DNA of 64,000 nucleotides from the NCBI RefSeq assembly GCF_014860165.1, contig NZ_JACZKG010000032.1:59294-123293 (forward strand). Reading direction: 5' to 3'. A model generated the notes under the pieces. That model was not told the origin of the DNA. It saw only the letters and a list, made by a program, of their open reading frames with translations, and ran no database searches. Source of the stretch: Devosia sp. (GTDB lineage Bacteria; Pseudomonadota; Alphaproteobacteria; Rhizobiales; Devosiaceae). The position numbers were made by a program, and so were the translations under genes. Below, piece by piece: positions 7,719 to 18,243 of the stretch. Position 1 is the first letter of the stretch; the number at the start of each line of letters is the position of its first letter.

Positions 7719-8498
7719 TCAGGCGAGCCCGGTCTTGGCGAACAGCCGGGCGAAGTTGGCCGTGGTCTCGGCCCCGAGCTGTTCGAGGCCTACGCCCCGC
7801 ACTTCCGCCAGCTTCTCGGCCGTATGGCGAACGAAACTGGGCTCGTTGGACTGCCCGCGATGCGGGATGGGCGCCAGATAAGGTGCATCCGTTTCAACGA
7901 GATAGCGATCGCCAGGGACGAACTTGGCGACGTCGCGGATCTCCTCGGCATTCTTGAAGGTGATGATGCCGGAAAAGGAAATATAGCCGCCCAGGTCGAG
8001 GGCGGCGCGCGCCAGTTCGACGCCGGCCGTGAAGCAGTGCAGCACGAAGGGGAACGCCCCCTGCCCGGTTTCTTCCTGGAGGATGGCGGCCATGTCCTCG
8101 TCGCATTTGCGGCTGTGGATAACCAGTGGAAGACCGGTGATCCGCGACGCCGCGATATGCCGGCGGAGCCCCGTCGCCTGCGCCTCGCGCGGGGCGTTGT
8201 CGTAGAAGTAGTCGAGGCCCGCCTCACCGATGGCAACGCAGCGCGGATGGGCACTTAGCCGGACAAGTTCATCCACTTGAATATGCAGCTCTTCGTCGGC
8301 GTGATGGGGATGCGTCCCCACCGAGCACCAGACGTTCGCATATCGTTCCGCGATGGCGGCGTATGTGGAAAACTTCTCCACATGTGTGGATATCGTCACC
8401 ATTCCCGAGACGCCGGCGGCGGCGGCGCGGGCCATTACGCCGTCGATATCGGCGGCCAGGGCCTCGAAATCGAGATGGCAATGGCTGTCGATCAGCAT
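7719..8498 (-). CDS. tatD: TatD family metal-dependent hydrolase
   Basis: A 259-residue TIM-barrel hydrolase of the TatD DNase family. It starts with MLIDSHCHLDF (the DxHxHL metal-binding motif), contains GEAGLDYFYDNAP and LVIHSRKCDED, and ends with ETDAPYLAPIPHRG. Family members act as 3'-5' exonucleases on DNA or as D-aminoacyl-tRNA or related hydrolases; which applies here cannot be told from sequence. The frame is open to 8657, but the start at 8498 gives the standard N-terminus and abuts the metG stop at 8500, consistent with translational coupling. Confidence 0.92.
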   Translation of the reverse strand: MLIDSHCHLDFEALAADIDGVMARAAAAGVSGMVTISTHVEKFSTYAAIAERYANVWCSVGTHPHHADEELHIQVDELVRLSAHPRCVAIGEAGLDYFYDNAPREAQATGLRRHIAASRITGLPLVIHSRKCDEDMAAILQEETGQGAFPFVLHCFTAGVELARAALDLGGYISFSGIITFKNAEEIRDVAKFVPGDRYLVETDAPYLAPIPHRGQSNEPSFVRHTAEKLAEVRGVGLEQLGAETTANFARLFAKTGLA

Positions 8499-8499
8499 C

Positions 8500-10050
8500 C
8501 TACTCGGCCTTGCGTTCGAGGCGGGCGAACACGCCCTGCGGCACAGGAAGCTCGGTGCCGGGCTGCAAGCCTGCCGGGATTCTGCTGTCAGAAAGCTTGC
8601 GGTTTTCTGGGGGAATGCGGAGTTGATCCAGCAAACGGCCAGCCGATGCGGGCACAAAGGCCTGCATGGGGATGGCCAGACGCCGAACCGTGTCGGCCGT
8701 AACGTAGAGTACGGTGGCCATGCGATCCGGATCGGTCTTTTTCAGCGCCCAGGGCTCCTGGCCGGCAAAGTAGTTGTTGGCGGAGCTGAGCGCGGCGATG
8801 ATGGCGCCGGTTGCTTCGTGGACGAGTTGCTCATCCATGGCCTTCTGCGCAACGTCGATGGCTTCGCCCACTTCAGCGATGATGGCCTGATCGGCTTCGG
8901 TCAGCGGACCAGGCTGCGGCACCCTGGCGTCGCAGTTCTTGTTGATCATCGACAGCGAGCGCTGCGCCAGGTTGCCCAGGTTGTTGGCGAGGTCGGCATT
9001 GACGCGCAGCACGAGCTTGTCGTGGCTGTAGTCGCCGTCATTGCCGAAGGAGACTTCGCGCAGGAAGAAGTAGCGCACGGCGTCGACGCCGAATTCCGCG
9101 ATCAGCTCGAACGGGTCGATGACATTGCCCAGCGACTTGCTCATCTTCTGGCCGTCGACCGTGAGGAAGCCATGCGCGAAGACGCGGTGCTGCACGGCGA
9201 TGCCGGCGCTCATCAGGAAAGCGGGCCAATAGACGGTGTGGAAGCGGATGATGTCCTTGCCGATGACGTGCAGGTCCGCCGGCCAGAACTTCCTGAACAG
9301 CTCGCTCTGCTCGTCCGGGAAGCCGACGCCGGTAAGGTAGTTGGTCAGGGCATCAACCCAGACATACATCACATGGTCAGGCGCATCCGGCACCGGGATG
9401 CCCCAGTCGAAGGTGGTGCGTGAGATCGACAGATCCTGCAGGCCGCTCTTGACGAAGGAGATGATCTCGTTGCGCCGCTCCTTGGGCGCGATGAAATCGG
9501 GATTGGACTCGTAAAGGTCGAGCAGCTTCTGCTGATAGGCCGAGAGCCGGAAGAAATAGGTCGGCTCCTCCACCCAGTTCACTTCGGCGCCGGAGGGGGC
9601 GAATTTCTTGCCATCCTTCTCCGTCAGTTCGTCCTCGTCGAAATAGGCCTCGTCGCGCACCGAATACCAGCCCTTGTAGGTGGACTGGAAAATGTCGCCG
9701 TTGTGGCTGGCGGCCATCTTCTTCCAGATGGCCTGGCTGGCCTCGTGGTGGCGCTGCTCGGTGGTGCGGATGAAGTCGTCGTTGGAAATGTCGAGCGCTT
9801 CGGCCAGGCGCCGGAACTCGGCGGAATTGCGGTCGGCCAGTTCGCGCGGCGTCACGCCCTGCGTGGCGGCCGTCTGCACCATCTTGATGCCGTGCTCATC
9901 GGTGCCGGTCAGGAAATAGACCTCGCGGCCCTCGAGCCGCTTGAAGCGGGCGATGGCGTCCGTCGCGATCATCTCATAGGCGTGGCCGATATGGGGCGCG
10001 CCGTTGGGATAGGAGATCGCAGTCGTGACGTAGAAGGGCTTGGCGGTCAT
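8500..10050 (-). CDS. metG: Methionyl-tRNA synthetase
   Basis: A 516-residue class I aminoacyl-tRNA synthetase that charges tRNA-Met. The HIGH motif is in [14 protein letters not shown] near residue 17-30, and the KMSKS motif is KMSKSLGN. It lacks the C-terminal EMAP-like tRNA-binding dimerisation domain found in longer MetRS such as that of E. coli; this shorter form is normal in alphaproteobacteria. The start overlaps the holB stop by four bases (ATGA), placing it in the tmk-holB-metG-tatD operon. Confidence 0.96.
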   Translation of the reverse strand: MTAKPFYVTTAISYPNGAPHIGHAYEMIATDAIARFKRLEGREVYFLTGTDEHGIKMVQTAATQGVTPRELADRNSAEFRRLAEALDISNDDFIRTTEQRHHEASQAIWKKMAASHNGDIFQSTYKGWYSVRDEAYFDEDELTEKDGKKFAPSGAEVNWVEEPTYFFRLSAYQQKLLDLYESNPDFIAPKERRNEIISFVKSGLQDLSISRTTFDWGIPVPDAPDHVMYVWVDALTNYLTGVGFPDEQSELFRKFWPADLHVIGKDIIRFHTVYWPAFLMSAGIAVQHRVFAHGFLTVDGQKMSKSLGNVIDPFELIAEFGVDAVRYFFLREVSFGNDGDYSHDKLVLRVNADLANNLGNLAQRSLSMINKNCDARVPQPGPLTEADQAIIAEVGEAIDVAQKAMDEQLVHEATGAIIAALSSANNYFAGQEPWALKKTDPDRMATVLYVTADTVRRLAIPMQAFVPASAGRLLDQLRIPPENRKLSDSRIPAGLQPGTELPVPQGVFARLERKAE

Positions 10051-11102
10051 GGGTGCTCAGCGGAAACGGAGGCGGTCATTGCAGCATGCTTCCTGATCGC
10101 GTCGAAAATGGCGACGAGCGTCTGCTTCATGTCCAGATTGATATCATCGGCCTCGGCAAAGAGGGCGTGTGCCTTGTCCCATAGCTCGTTGGCCGAGGCA
10201 AGACGCATGCGACCCTGCGGCTGCATGGCCGCGTTGCGAGCCTCGTCCGCCATCCAGTCGTCGAGCATCTCGCGCGCGAAGCTCAGCTCGGTGCTTTGCG
10301 CATCGGCACCCAGCGCATCTGCCAGTTGCAGGGCCACGCCGGCCGGATGCCTGTTGGGATCGATCAGCCAGGCCTGCAACGCCCCCAGGGCGGATTCCGG
10401 CTCCAGGGCCAGCGTTTCGAAGGCCCGCCGCGGACGGCCGCCGGCAAGCGCGACAGCACGGTCAAGCTCCGCCTGTCCGAGGGTGGCATCCTGTTCGATC
10501 AGGATCGCGCGCACCAGCGCGTCATCGAGCGGCCGCAGCGCCAGGCTGTGGCAACGCGACCGGATGGTGGGAAGCAACTGACCGGGCCGATGCGACACCA
10601 GCAGGAAAATCGTCTCCGGCGGCGGTTCCTCGAGGATTTTCAGCAACGCATTGGCCGCGGACGGCGTCAGGTCGTCGATGCTGTCGATCACAGCCACGCG
10701 ATAGCCATCCCGGCCGCGCGTCTGGTGCAGGCGGTCGCGCAAGGGGTGGCTGTCGCCGGTATCGCGTCGGGCGATCTGGTCGACGGAGATCGTCGCACTG
10801 ATCTTGCTGCCGGTCTTGTTCAGCGTCCGGCGAACCAGAAAGAGATTCGGGTGGGACAGCGAGGCGATCTGCTCTTCGACCCGCTGGGCATCCTCGTCTC
10901 CGCTGGCGACAAGGATTGCGGCGGCCATCTCGAAGGCGAAAGTGGCCTTGCCGATGCCCTGCGGCCCATGCAGCAGGATGGCGCCAGGCAGCCGGCGCTC
11001 GGCAAGCTGACCCAGGATGGCGGCGCGCGGCCCATCATGCCCAAGGGCCTTTTGGCGGCGCTCGGGTGTGGCGATACCCTCAAGCGCGTCGGGGTCGCTC
11101 AC
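10047..11102 (-). CDS. holB: DNA polymerase III delta-prime subunit
   Basis: A 351-residue clamp-loader subunit. It has an AAA+ P-loop, [18 protein letters not shown], near residues 42-59, a [12 protein letters not shown] segment and the sensor-like motif [15 protein letters not shown]. The zinc-binding cysteines of E. coli delta-prime are not evident. In the clamp loader it works with delta and gamma/tau to place the beta clamp on DNA. The gene overlaps tmk upstream and metG downstream by four bases each, so the three are probably co-translated. Confidence 0.93.
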   Translation of the reverse strand: MSDPDALEGIATPERRQKALGHDGPRAAILGQLAERRLPGAILLHGPQGIGKATFAFEMAAAILVASGDEDAQRVEEQIASLSHPNLFLVRRTLNKTGSKISATISVDQIARRDTGDSHPLRDRLHQTRGRDGYRVAVIDSIDDLTPSAANALLKILEEPPPETIFLLVSHRPGQLLPTIRSRCHSLALRPLDDALVRAILIEQDATLGQAELDRAVALAGGRPRRAFETLALEPESALGALQAWLIDPNRHPAGVALQLADALGADAQSTELSFAREMLDDWMADEARNAAMQPQGRMRLASANELWDKAHALFAEADDINLDMKQTLVAIFDAIRKHAAMTASVSAEHP

Positions 11103-11785
11103 GCCTGCGAACCGCGCAGCAGCTCTGGAAAGCGCTGGCTGACGGTCTCCCAGATCGCCGCTTCCAGCGCCTCTTCAGGCTGGGCTGCGGAGATGACGAC
11201 GCAGCGGTCGGGATTGTCCCTGGCGATGGCCAGGAATCCCTCGCGCAGCCGCTTGTGCCAGTCGATCTCTTCCTTCTCGAAGCGATCGCCGGTCAGCGCC
11301 AGCCCATCTTCGATGGCCCGCTCGGCGACACGCTTAAAGGCGGCCTCTGGGTCCATGTCGAGAATGATCGTGAGATCGGGCGTGTGCCCGTCGAGCGCCA
11401 GGGATTCGAGACCGGCGATCAGCTTGTCGTCGACACCACCGGTCAGACCCTGATAGGCCCGCGTGGAATCGTGAAAGCGATCCGACAGCACCCAGACGCC
11501 GTTGCGCAGGTTGGGCGCGATGAGCTGGTTGACGTGATCAAGCCGCGCCGCCGCGAACAACACGGCCTCCGCGCCCGGCCCCCAGCTTTCCGACCGCCCC
11601 TGGAGAATGAAGGACCTGATCGCCTCCGCCTTGGGCGTGCCACCTGGCTCGCGGGTGCGCACGGCCTCAATGTCATGCCGCTGCAGGTTCTGCAGCAGGC
11701 GCTTGACCTGGGTGGATTTGCCCACGCCTTCGCCACCTTCAAAGGTGATGAAACGGGCGCGGGGGGCTTTGGGCGCTTCGAGCAT
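11099..11785 (-). CDS. tmk: Thymidylate kinase
   Basis: A 228-residue kinase converting dTMP to dTDP. The P-loop FEGGEGVGKSTQ is at about 14-25, followed by the TREPGGTP motif (about 46-53) and SDRFHDSTRAYQG. Length is slightly above the 210 or so of typical bacterial enzymes, mostly through a few residues at each end. It begins 21 bases after the carboxypeptidase gene and overlaps holB by four bases. Confidence 0.95.
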   Translation of the reverse strand: MLEAPKAPRARFITFEGGEGVGKSTQVKRLLQNLQRHDIEAVRTREPGGTPKAEAIRSFILQGRSESWGPGAEAVLFAAARLDHVNQLIAPNLRNGVWVLSDRFHDSTRAYQGLTGGVDDKLIAGLESLALDGHTPDLTIILDMDPEAAFKRVAERAIEDGLALTGDRFEKEEIDWHKRLREGFLAIARDNPDRCVVISAAQPEEALEAAIWETVSQRFPELLRGSQA

Positions 11786-11805
11786 AGGGACGTTCTATAC
11801 GAGTC

Positions 11806-12963
11806 TCACAGCCAGCCAAGGGCCAGTTGCTTAAGGGCGTCGGTCGCCTTGCGCACGATGTCGCCTTCCTCCACCGTCTCGGCAGCATAGAGCGGCGCGG
11901 TCTGCACCAATTGCTCGTCGCAGAATACGCGCAGTTCAGCGACTTGGTCGCCTTCCACCACCGGAGGCAGCAGCGGGCCGGTATAGTTCACCTGGGCGTT
12001 GAGGCACTTGCGCGAGCCCCGCGGCAGGTAGAGCGCCACTTCGCCGTTGCCAACCAGGCCAACGCTGGGCGTGGTGCCGCCATAGACATTGGCATAGGCA
12101 ACGATGGCGCCCTCGGGATAGGCGGCGACGCGCTCGAATGCCCTGGCACCCCAGGTGATGAGCTTGCGCCCCTCTTCGGCGCGCTGCGCCATCGAGGTCA
12201 GCCCGTGAATGACGGCGATCAGCCTACGGCCGCCTTCGTCGGTGGAGATCACCGAGCCGTAGCCGGCGGCTTCAGTATGTCCGGTCTTGAGACCGTCGAC
12301 CCCGATACCGAGTTCCACCAGCGAATTGCGATTGGGCTGCTTGATGCCGTTCCACTCCATCTCGGGCTCGGAGAAGTAGTGGTAATAGTCCGGAAACTCA
12401 CGGATCAGATAGCGCGCCAGATCGCCCAGGTCGCGGGCCGTGACATACATGTCCGGGTCCGGCAGGCCGGTTGGATTGGTGAAATGGGAGTCGGTGAGGC
12501 CGATTTCCTCGCCCAGTTCATTCATCATGGCGGCGAAGCTGCCTTCGGACCCGGCAATGCCTTCGGCAAGGACGATAGCCGCGTCGTTGCCTGACTGGAT
12601 GATGACCGAGCGGATCAGATCTTCCACCGAAATCTGGGAGTTGAGGTCGGCAAACATGGTCGAACCGCCCGACGAGGCGCCGCCGGTCCGCCAGGCGTGC
12701 TCGGACACGAAAAACAAGTCGGTCATGCTGAGCCGGCCGTTGCGGATCTCGTTGAAGACCACCGCAATGGTCATGAGCTTGGCCATGCTGGCCGGCTCCA
12801 TGGGCAGGTCGGCATCCTTCTGGAAGATCACCGTGCCGGAATCGTGGTCCATCAGGATGGCGAATTTGGCCTGCGTGTCGAATTCGGCCTGAGCCAGGGC
12901 CGGCACGGTCATTGCCAGCGTGATCGCGAGAATATGCAGGATTTTCTTCACAGCGCCCCCCAT
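11806..12963 (-). CDS. dacF: D-alanyl-D-alanine carboxypeptidase (penicillin-binding protein 5/6 family)
   Basis: A 385-residue serine peptidase of the S11 family that trims the terminal D-Ala from peptidoglycan pentapeptides. It has a signal peptide (to about residue 26, ending ALAQA), the SxxK motif in ASMAKLMT, the SxN motif in QSGND, and the KTG motif in DGLKTGHTEAAGYG. A C-terminal beta-rich domain and an amphipathic end (ALKQLALGWL) fit membrane anchoring on the periplasmic side. The dacF/dacC name is by family, not by test. It follows the rlpA-type gene, separated by a perfect inverted repeat. Confidence 0.9.
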   Translation of the reverse strand: MGGAVKKILHILAITLAMTVPALAQAEFDTQAKFAILMDHDSGTVIFQKDADLPMEPASMAKLMTIAVVFNEIRNGRLSMTDLFFVSEHAWRTGGASSGGSTMFADLNSQISVEDLIRSVIIQSGNDAAIVLAEGIAGSEGSFAAMMNELGEEIGLTDSHFTNPTGLPDPDMYVTARDLGDLARYLIREFPDYYHYFSEPEMEWNGIKQPNRNSLVELGIGVDGLKTGHTEAAGYGSVISTDEGGRRLIAVIHGLTSMAQRAEEGRKLITWGARAFERVAAYPEGAIVAYANVYGGTTPSVGLVGNGEVALYLPRGSRKCLNAQVNYTGPLLPPVVEGDQVAELRVFCDEQLVQTAPLYAAETVEEGDIVRKATDALKQLALGWL

Positions 12964-12969
12964 TCACGG

Positions 12970-13040
12970 CGTCATTCCCGCGAAGGCGGGAATCTACTCT
13001 CATCGCAGAAGAATGGATTCCCGCCTTCGCGGGAATGACG
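12970..13040. repeat. Perfect 25-bp inverted repeat between rlpA-type and dacF-type genes
   Basis: The 25 bases at 12970-12994 (CGTCATTCCCGCGAAGGCGG plus GAATC) recur exactly inverted at 13016-13040, with 21 bases between. Each arm also holds an internal palindrome around GCGAAGGC. Related arms occur at 22946-23047, 33519-33544 and 63923-63951. It lies inside a minus-strand operon, seven bases upstream of the dacF start, so it may affect mRNA stability or partial termination. Confidence 0.9.
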
Positions 13041-13047
13041 TCGTGGT

Positions 13048-14100
13048 TTAGTCGAGTTCTAAATCATTGAGCCCGAGTTCGCGAGCCAGGTCGAGAACAT
13101 CAATGCGTGAAACGCCGGCCTTCAAATGCGTTAGCGTCAGCCTGGTTGCTGCACGGCCGTTGATGGTGACCGCCTCTTCATCCACCGCGCCCAGCACCGC
13201 AAAGCGCTCGGCCAGGGCGATGGCATTGGCCTGATCGGCGAAAATGCCCAGGCTCAGCCTGATGTCGCGGGCATCCATGTCGACCGCCTCGACCCATGCG
13301 TCCAGGCCTGTGGCACGGGTTGCCATGGCATTGACAGCAGCGTGGGCGGTGCCGATGGCGACGTCCTGCTCCTGCGGCGTGGTGTCGGCATAGGAGAACA
13401 GGCCGCCGAAGAAGTTGCCGGCTATATCGGCCAGGCTATTGGTATTGTCGGCATAGGCGAACTGGGTATTGCCACCGCCGAAATCGGCCGGGCCGGAATA
13501 GCTGGCAACCAGCATGCGGGTATCATCGCCCTCAAGCGGCGCCGGGCCCACATACTCGGCCTTGATCTGCGTATGCCCGTTGTTGACATAGCCCAGCATG
13601 GTGGCGGCTCGGTAGGACAAATCCATGATGCGGCCGGGCATATAGGGGCCACGGTCATTGACGCGGACGATCACCGAGCGGCCATTGGCCTGGTTGGTCA
13701 CGCGCACATAGGAGGGCAGCGGCAAGGTGGGATGCGCGCCGGTAATGGCATTGGCCGAGAAGATTTCGCCATTGGCGGTGCGGCGGCCATGGAAATCGGC
13801 GCCATACCAGGAGGCGTCGCCCATGGCGACATAATCGGGGTCCTCGGCCGGAACATAGGTGTTGCCGCGCACGGTATAGGGCCGGCCGACCTGGTAGCGG
13901 CCGCCGCCCTTGGGCGGATTGGGATTGGTGGTGACCCGGGGCGAAACACCGACTCCATATTCGGAGGAGCTGAAGGCGGCGCGGTTGACCGTGGCCCCAA
14001 GACCACCGCCGCCGCAGGCCGCTAGGATGGGCGCGACGAGGGCCGCGAGGGCGACAAGGCGAATGGCATGGCGCCAGGGGGTCGTCGTCACGGTACGCAA
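13048..14100 (-). CDS. rlpA: RlpA-like septal ring lytic transglycosylase lipoprotein with SPOR-like C-terminus
   Basis: A 350-residue envelope protein. The N-terminus has a lipoprotein signal with lipobox LAAC (Cys about residue 28). A double-psi beta-barrel domain spans about 85-190, with GDASWYGADFHGRRTANGE, VRVNDRGPY and MDLSYRAA. The C-terminal 75 residues (IRLSLGIFADQANAIALAERF) look like a SPOR domain that binds denuded septal glycan. RlpA in Pseudomonas cleaves naked peptidoglycan strands; activity here is inferred. It is the first gene of the operon running to the MBL hydrolase. Confidence 0.88.
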   Translation of the reverse strand: MRTVTTTPWRHAIRLVALAALVAPILAACGGGGLGATVNRAAFSSSEYGVGVSPRVTTNPNPPKGGGRYQVGRPYTVRGNTYVPAEDPDYVAMGDASWYGADFHGRRTANGEIFSANAITGAHPTLPLPSYVRVTNQANGRSVIVRVNDRGPYMPGRIMDLSYRAATMLGYVNNGHTQIKAEYVGPAPLEGDDTRMLVASYSGPADFGGGNTQFAYADNTNSLADIAGNFFGGLFSYADTTPQEQDVAIGTAHAAVNAMATRATGLDAWVEAVDMDARDIRLSLGIFADQANAIALAERFAVLGAVDEEAVTINGRAATRLTLTHLKAGVSRIDVLDLARELGLNDLELD

Positions 14101-14290
14101 TACTCTACACTGACTACACGCGAGCGCCGATCATAACGCGATCCGCAGGCGCCCGCATTCAGCTAGCAGTTTTCTGGTTTCGCGCAGGTTAAGGGGAACG
14201 GACTGTTAGCATTGGGCGTAGCATTTGATGCCAATGCGGGCGTGATCGGGGGCAAATGTGCCTCCCACCCGACCTTGCGCATTTGCTGAT

Positions 14291-14306
14291 ATAAAGATAT
14301 CTTTAT
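14291..14306. promoter_or_regulatory. 16-bp perfect palindrome upstream of metH
   Basis: ATAAAGATATCTTTAT is fully self-complementary and ends 31 bases before the metH start. It has the size and A/T character of ArsR/SmtB-family sites that control methionine and S-adenosylmethionine genes in alphaproteobacteria, as I recall from comparative regulon work. The regulator is not encoded in this window. Confidence 0.6.
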
Positions 14307-14337
14307 GTCATCGGAAAAGTTCAGCGAACCGAGGTAG

Positions 14338-17300
14338 ATGGCGATGAGCCAGTCCAATGACGCCCATATCCCTGATTGGAACGAGGTCCGCGCTTCGCTG
14401 GCCAAGGCGGCGCGCGAGCGCATCCTGATTCTGGATGGGGCCATGGGCACCATGATCCAGCGCCAGAAGCTGACCGAGGAGAATTTCCGCGGCACCCGCT
14501 TCAAGGACTGGACATTGCCGCTGCAAGGCAACAACGACCTGCTGGTTATAACCGAGCCGAGAATGATCGAGGACATCCACTTCGATTATTTCATGGCAGG
14601 CGCCGACATTGCCGAGACCAACACCTTTTCGGCCACCTCGGTGGCACAGGCCGACTATGCCTGCGAAAGCGCGGTCTATGACATCAACTACCAGGGCGTG
14701 ATCGTCGCGCGCCGGGCAGCGTTGCGCGCCGAGGCCGCCGACGGCCGAAGGCGCTATGTTGCCGGGGCGCTGGGGCCGACGAACAAGACCTCGTCCATGT
14801 CCACCGACGTCAACAGCCCCGGCCACCGCGCCATCACCTTCGACCAGCTGGTCGTGGCCTATGGCGAGGCTATCCGCGGGCTCGTCGACGCCGGCGCCGA
14901 CCTGTTGCTGTTCGAGACCATCACCGACACGCTCAACACCAAGGCCGGCATCTTCGCCGCCCAGCGGCTGTTCGAGGAGCGCGGCATCGACGTGCCGATC
15001 ATGATCTCGGGCACCATTACCGACCTCTCCGGCCGCACCCTCAGCGGCCAGACGCCGACGGCCTTCTGGTATTCGGTGCGCCATGCCAATCCGCTGACCA
15101 TCGGGCTCAATTGCGCGCTGGGCGCCAACGCCATGCGCGCGCATCTGGCGGAGCTGTCGGATACGGCCGACACCTTCATCTGCGCCTATCCCAATGCCGG
15201 CCTGCCCAACGCCTTCGGCCAGTATGACGAGAGCCCCGAATTCATGGCCGAGCAGATCGAGGGCTTTGCCGCCTCGGGCTATGTCAACATCGTGGGTGGC
15301 TGCTGCGGCTCGACCCCCGACCATATCCGCGCCATCGCCCAGGCGGTGAGCAAGCACAAGCCGCGCGTGGTTCCCGAGGCCCAGAAATTCCTGCGCCTGT
15401 CGGGCCTCGAGCCCTTCACGCTGACGCCGGAAATCCCCTTCGTGAATGTGGGTGAGCGCACCAACGTCACCGGCTCGGCACGTTTCCGCAAACTGATCAC
15501 GGCGGGTGACTATACCGCTGCGCTCGACGTGGCGCGCGACCAGGTGGCCAATGGCGCCCAGGTCATCGACATCAACATGGATGAGGGCCTGATCGACAGT
15601 AAGCAGGTGATGATCGACTTCCTCAACCTGCTGGCGGCCGAACCCGACATCGCCAAGGTGCCGCTGATGATCGACTCGTCCAAGTGGGACGTGATCGAGG
15701 CCGGCCTCAAATGCGTGCAGGGCAAGGCGCTGGTCAATTCCATCTCCATGAAGGAAGGCGAAGAGCAGTTCCTGCACTATGCGCGACTGGTCCGCGCCTA
15801 TGGCGCCGCCGTGGTGGTGATGGCCTTCGACGAACAAGGCCAGGCCGATACGCTGGAGCGCAAGGTCGAAATCTGTACGCGGGCCTACAAGCTGCTCACC
15901 GAGGTCGTCGGCTTTCCGCCGGAAGACATCGTATTCGACCCCAATGTCTTCGCTGTGGCGACCGGCATCGAGGAGCATAACGGCTACGGCGTCGCCTTCA
16001 TCGAGGCGACCAAGATCATCACCGACACCCTGCCCCACGTGCACATTTCGGGCGGCATCTCGAACCTCAGCTTCTCGTTCCGCGGCAACGAGCCGGTGCG
16101 CGAGGCCATGCACGCCGTGTTCCTCTACTATGCCATCCAAAATGGCATGGACATGGGCATCGTCAATGCCGGGCAGTTGGCGGTTTATGAATCGATCGAT
16201 CCGGAACTGCGCGACGCCTGCGAGGATGTGATCCTCAACCGTAATCCGGAAGCTACCGATCGCCTGCTGGCGCTCGCCGAGCGCTATCGCGGCACGGCGG
16301 GCAAGGAAGCCGCGGCCAAGGACATGAGCTGGCGCGAGGGTACCGTCGAGGAGCGCATTTCCTATGCGCTGGTCAACGGCATCACCGAATTCATTGATGC
16401 CGACACCGAGGAGGCCCGCCAGAAGCTGCCGCGACCGCTGCATGTCATCGAAGGCCCTCTGATGGCCGGCATGAGCGTGGTCGGCGACCTGTTCGGCTCG
16501 GGCAAGATGTTCCTGCCGCAGGTGGTCAAATCCGCCCGCGTGATGAAGCAGGCCGTGGCTCTGCTGCTGCCCTATATGGAAGCCGAGAAGAATGCCGACG
16601 GCAACGCCACCGGCCGCCAAAGCGCCGGCAAGGTGCTGATGGCGACGGTCAAGGGCGACGTGCACGATATCGGCAAGAACATCGTCGGCGTCGTGCTGAG
16701 CTGCAACAATTACGAGATCATCGACCTGGGCGTGATGGTGCCGACCGCCAAGATTTTGCAGACGGCCAAGGAGCTCAACGTCGACATTATCGGCCTTTCG
16801 GGCCTCATCACCCCCTCGCTGGACGAGATGGTGCATGTGGCCGCCGAAATGGAGCGCGAGGGCTTCGACATTCCGCTGCTGATCGGCGGGGCGACGACCA
16901 GCCGGGTACATACGGCCGTCAAGATCCACCCGCGCTACGAGCGCGGTCAGGCCGTGCATGTCAACGATGCCAGCCGAGCCGTCGGCGTGGTGGGCAACCT
17001 GTTGTCCAAGGACACCAAAGTGGCTTTCATCGAGGATATTCGCGCCGAATATGCCAAGGCGGCGGCGGCGCATGAGCGGGCCGAGAGCGAAAAGCAGCGC
17101 GTGCCGCTGGCCAAGGCCCGGGCCAATGCCTTCAAGCCCGACTGGACCGGCTATACGCCACCCAAGCCGAGCTTCCTGGGCACCAGGGTATTCGAGGAAT
17201 TCGACCTCGAGACGCTGGCGAAGTATATCGATTGGACACCCTTCTTCCAGACCTGGGAGCTCAAGGGGCGCTATCCGGCCATTCTCGAGGACGAGCGGCA

Positions 17301-18096
17301 GGGTGAGGCGGCGCGGCAGTTGTTCGACGACGCCCAGGCGATGCTCAAGCAGATCATCGACGAAAAGTGGTTCCGGCCCCGCGCCGTGGTCGGCTTCTGG
17401 CCGGCCAATGCCGACGGCGACGATATCCGCCTGTTCACCGACGAGGGCCGCGCCGAGGAGCTGGCAACGCTGTTCACGCTGCGCCAGCAGCTCAGCAAGC
17501 GCGACGGCAAGCCCAACATGGCACTGGCCGACTTTGTCGCGCCGGCGGGCATCCCGGACTATATGGGGGGCTTTGTCGTCACCGCAGGCATCGAGGAAGT
17601 GGCCATCGCCGAACGCTTCGAGCGGGCGAACGACGATTATTCATCCATCCTGGTCAAGGCGCTGGCCGACCGCTTCGCCGAAGCCTTTGCCGAAGCCATG
17701 CACGAGAAGGTCCGCAAGGAGCTCTGGGGCTATGGCGCCGACGAAGCCTTCTCGCCCGATGACCTGATCGCCGAGAGCTATCGCGGCATCCGCCCGGCGC
17801 CGGGCTACCCGGCCCAGCCGGACCATACCGAAAAGACCACCCTGTTCCGCCTGCTCGACGCCGAGAAGAATGCCGGCGTGACGCTGACGGAGAGCTTTGC
17901 CATGTGGCCTGGCTCATCGGTGTCAGGAGTCTATTTCAGCCATCCGGAATCCTACTATTTCGGCGTGGCCAAGGTGGAGCGGGACCAGGTGATCGACTAC
18001 GCCCGGCGCAAGAACATGCCGGTGGCCGAGGTCGAGCGCTGGCTTGGACCGATCTTGAACTACATTCCGGGTCCGGCCATCGTAGCGGCGGAGTAG
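14338..18096 (+). CDS. metH: Cobalamin-dependent methionine synthase
   Basis: Transfers the methyl group of 5-methyltetrahydrofolate to homocysteine through cobalamin. The 1252-residue protein is full length with all modules: homocysteine/zinc domain (about 20-330, zinc ligands in GLNCALGAN and [10 protein letters not shown]), pterin-binding domain (about 360-620), cap and B12 domain with DVHDIG at 774-779 (His776 is the cobalt ligand), and a C-terminal reactivation domain binding S-adenosylmethionine. GAGG at 14331-14334 is three bases from ATG 14338 and nine from an in-frame ATG at 14344, so the latter could be the true start. A palindrome at 14291-14306 likely controls it. Confidence 0.96.
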   Translation: MAMSQSNDAHIPDWNEVRASLAKAARERILILDGAMGTMIQRQKLTEENFRGTRFKDWTLPLQGNNDLLVITEPRMIEDIHFDYFMAGADIAETNTFSATSVAQADYACESAVYDINYQGVIVARRAALRAEAADGRRRYVAGALGPTNKTSSMSTDVNSPGHRAITFDQLVVAYGEAIRGLVDAGADLLLFETITDTLNTKAGIFAAQRLFEERGIDVPIMISGTITDLSGRTLSGQTPTAFWYSVRHANPLTIGLNCALGANAMRAHLAELSDTADTFICAYPNAGLPNAFGQYDESPEFMAEQIEGFAASGYVNIVGGCCGSTPDHIRAIAQAVSKHKPRVVPEAQKFLRLSGLEPFTLTPEIPFVNVGERTNVTGSARFRKLITAGDYTAALDVARDQVANGAQVIDINMDEGLIDSKQVMIDFLNLLAAEPDIAKVPLMIDSSKWDVIEAGLKCVQGKALVNSISMKEGEEQFLHYARLVRAYGAAVVVMAFDEQGQADTLERKVEICTRAYKLLTEVVGFPPEDIVFDPNVFAVATGIEEHNGYGVAFIEATKIITDTLPHVHISGGISNLSFSFRGNEPVREAMHAVFLYYAIQNGMDMGIVNAGQLAVYESIDPELRDACEDVILNRNPEATDRLLALAERYRGTAGKEAAAKDMSWREGTVEERISYALVNGITEFIDADTEEARQKLPRPLHVIEGPLMAGMSVVGDLFGSGKMFLPQVVKSARVMKQAVALLLPYMEAEKNADGNATGRQSAGKVLMATVKGDVHDIGKNIVGVVLSCNNYEIIDLGVMVPTAKILQTAKELNVDIIGLSGLITPSLDEMVHVAAEMEREGFDIPLLIGGATTSRVHTAVKIHPRYERGQAVHVNDASRAVGVVGNLLSKDTKVAFIEDIRAEYAKAAAAHERAESEKQRVPLAKARANAFKPDWTGYTPPKPSFLGTRVFEEFDLETLAKYIDWTPFFQTWELKGRYPAILEDERQGEAARQLFDDAQAMLKQIIDEKWFRPRAVVGFWPANADGDDIRLFTDEGRAEELATLFTLRQQLSKRDGKPNMALADFVAPAGIPDYMGGFVVTAGIEEVAIAERFERANDDYSSILVKALADRFAEAFAEAMHEKVRKELWGYGADEAFSPDDLIAESYRGIRPAPGYPAQPDHTEKTTLFRLLDAEKNAGVTLTESFAMWPGSSVSGVYFSHPESYYFGVAKVERDQVIDYARRKNMPVAEVERWLGPILNYIPGPAIVAAE

Positions 18097-18122
18097 CGCG
18101 GCGAAGAAGAGCCTTTGTCGGG

Positions 18123-18237
18123 TACCCCCACCTAGCCTCCCCCTGATAGGGGGAGGAATCCGGGCGGTGGGCCGGGCGAGATGGTGCTTTGAACTGGATC
18201 TTTTCCTCCCCTATCTGGGGGAGGTTAGGAGGGGGTA
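18123..18237. repeat. Long imperfect inverted repeat downstream of metH
   Basis: The left arm 18123-18158 begins TACCCCCACCTAGCCTCCCC and contains an inner CCTCCCCC...GGGGGAGG hairpin. The right arm 18203-18237 is nearly its reverse complement, ending GGAGGGGGTA. About 44 bases separate the arms. It could fold as one cruciform-like transcript structure. Its right end supplies a purine-rich GGAGGGGG just before the next start codon at 18244. Confidence 0.8.
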
Positions 18238-18243
18238 TCCTCT

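Noticed and set aside
14308..17073. Long open frame (921 codons) on the minus strand opposite metH
   Set aside because: It is the antisense shadow of metH caused by high GC; its sequence is compositionally odd, rich in His, Gly and Asp, and matches no family.
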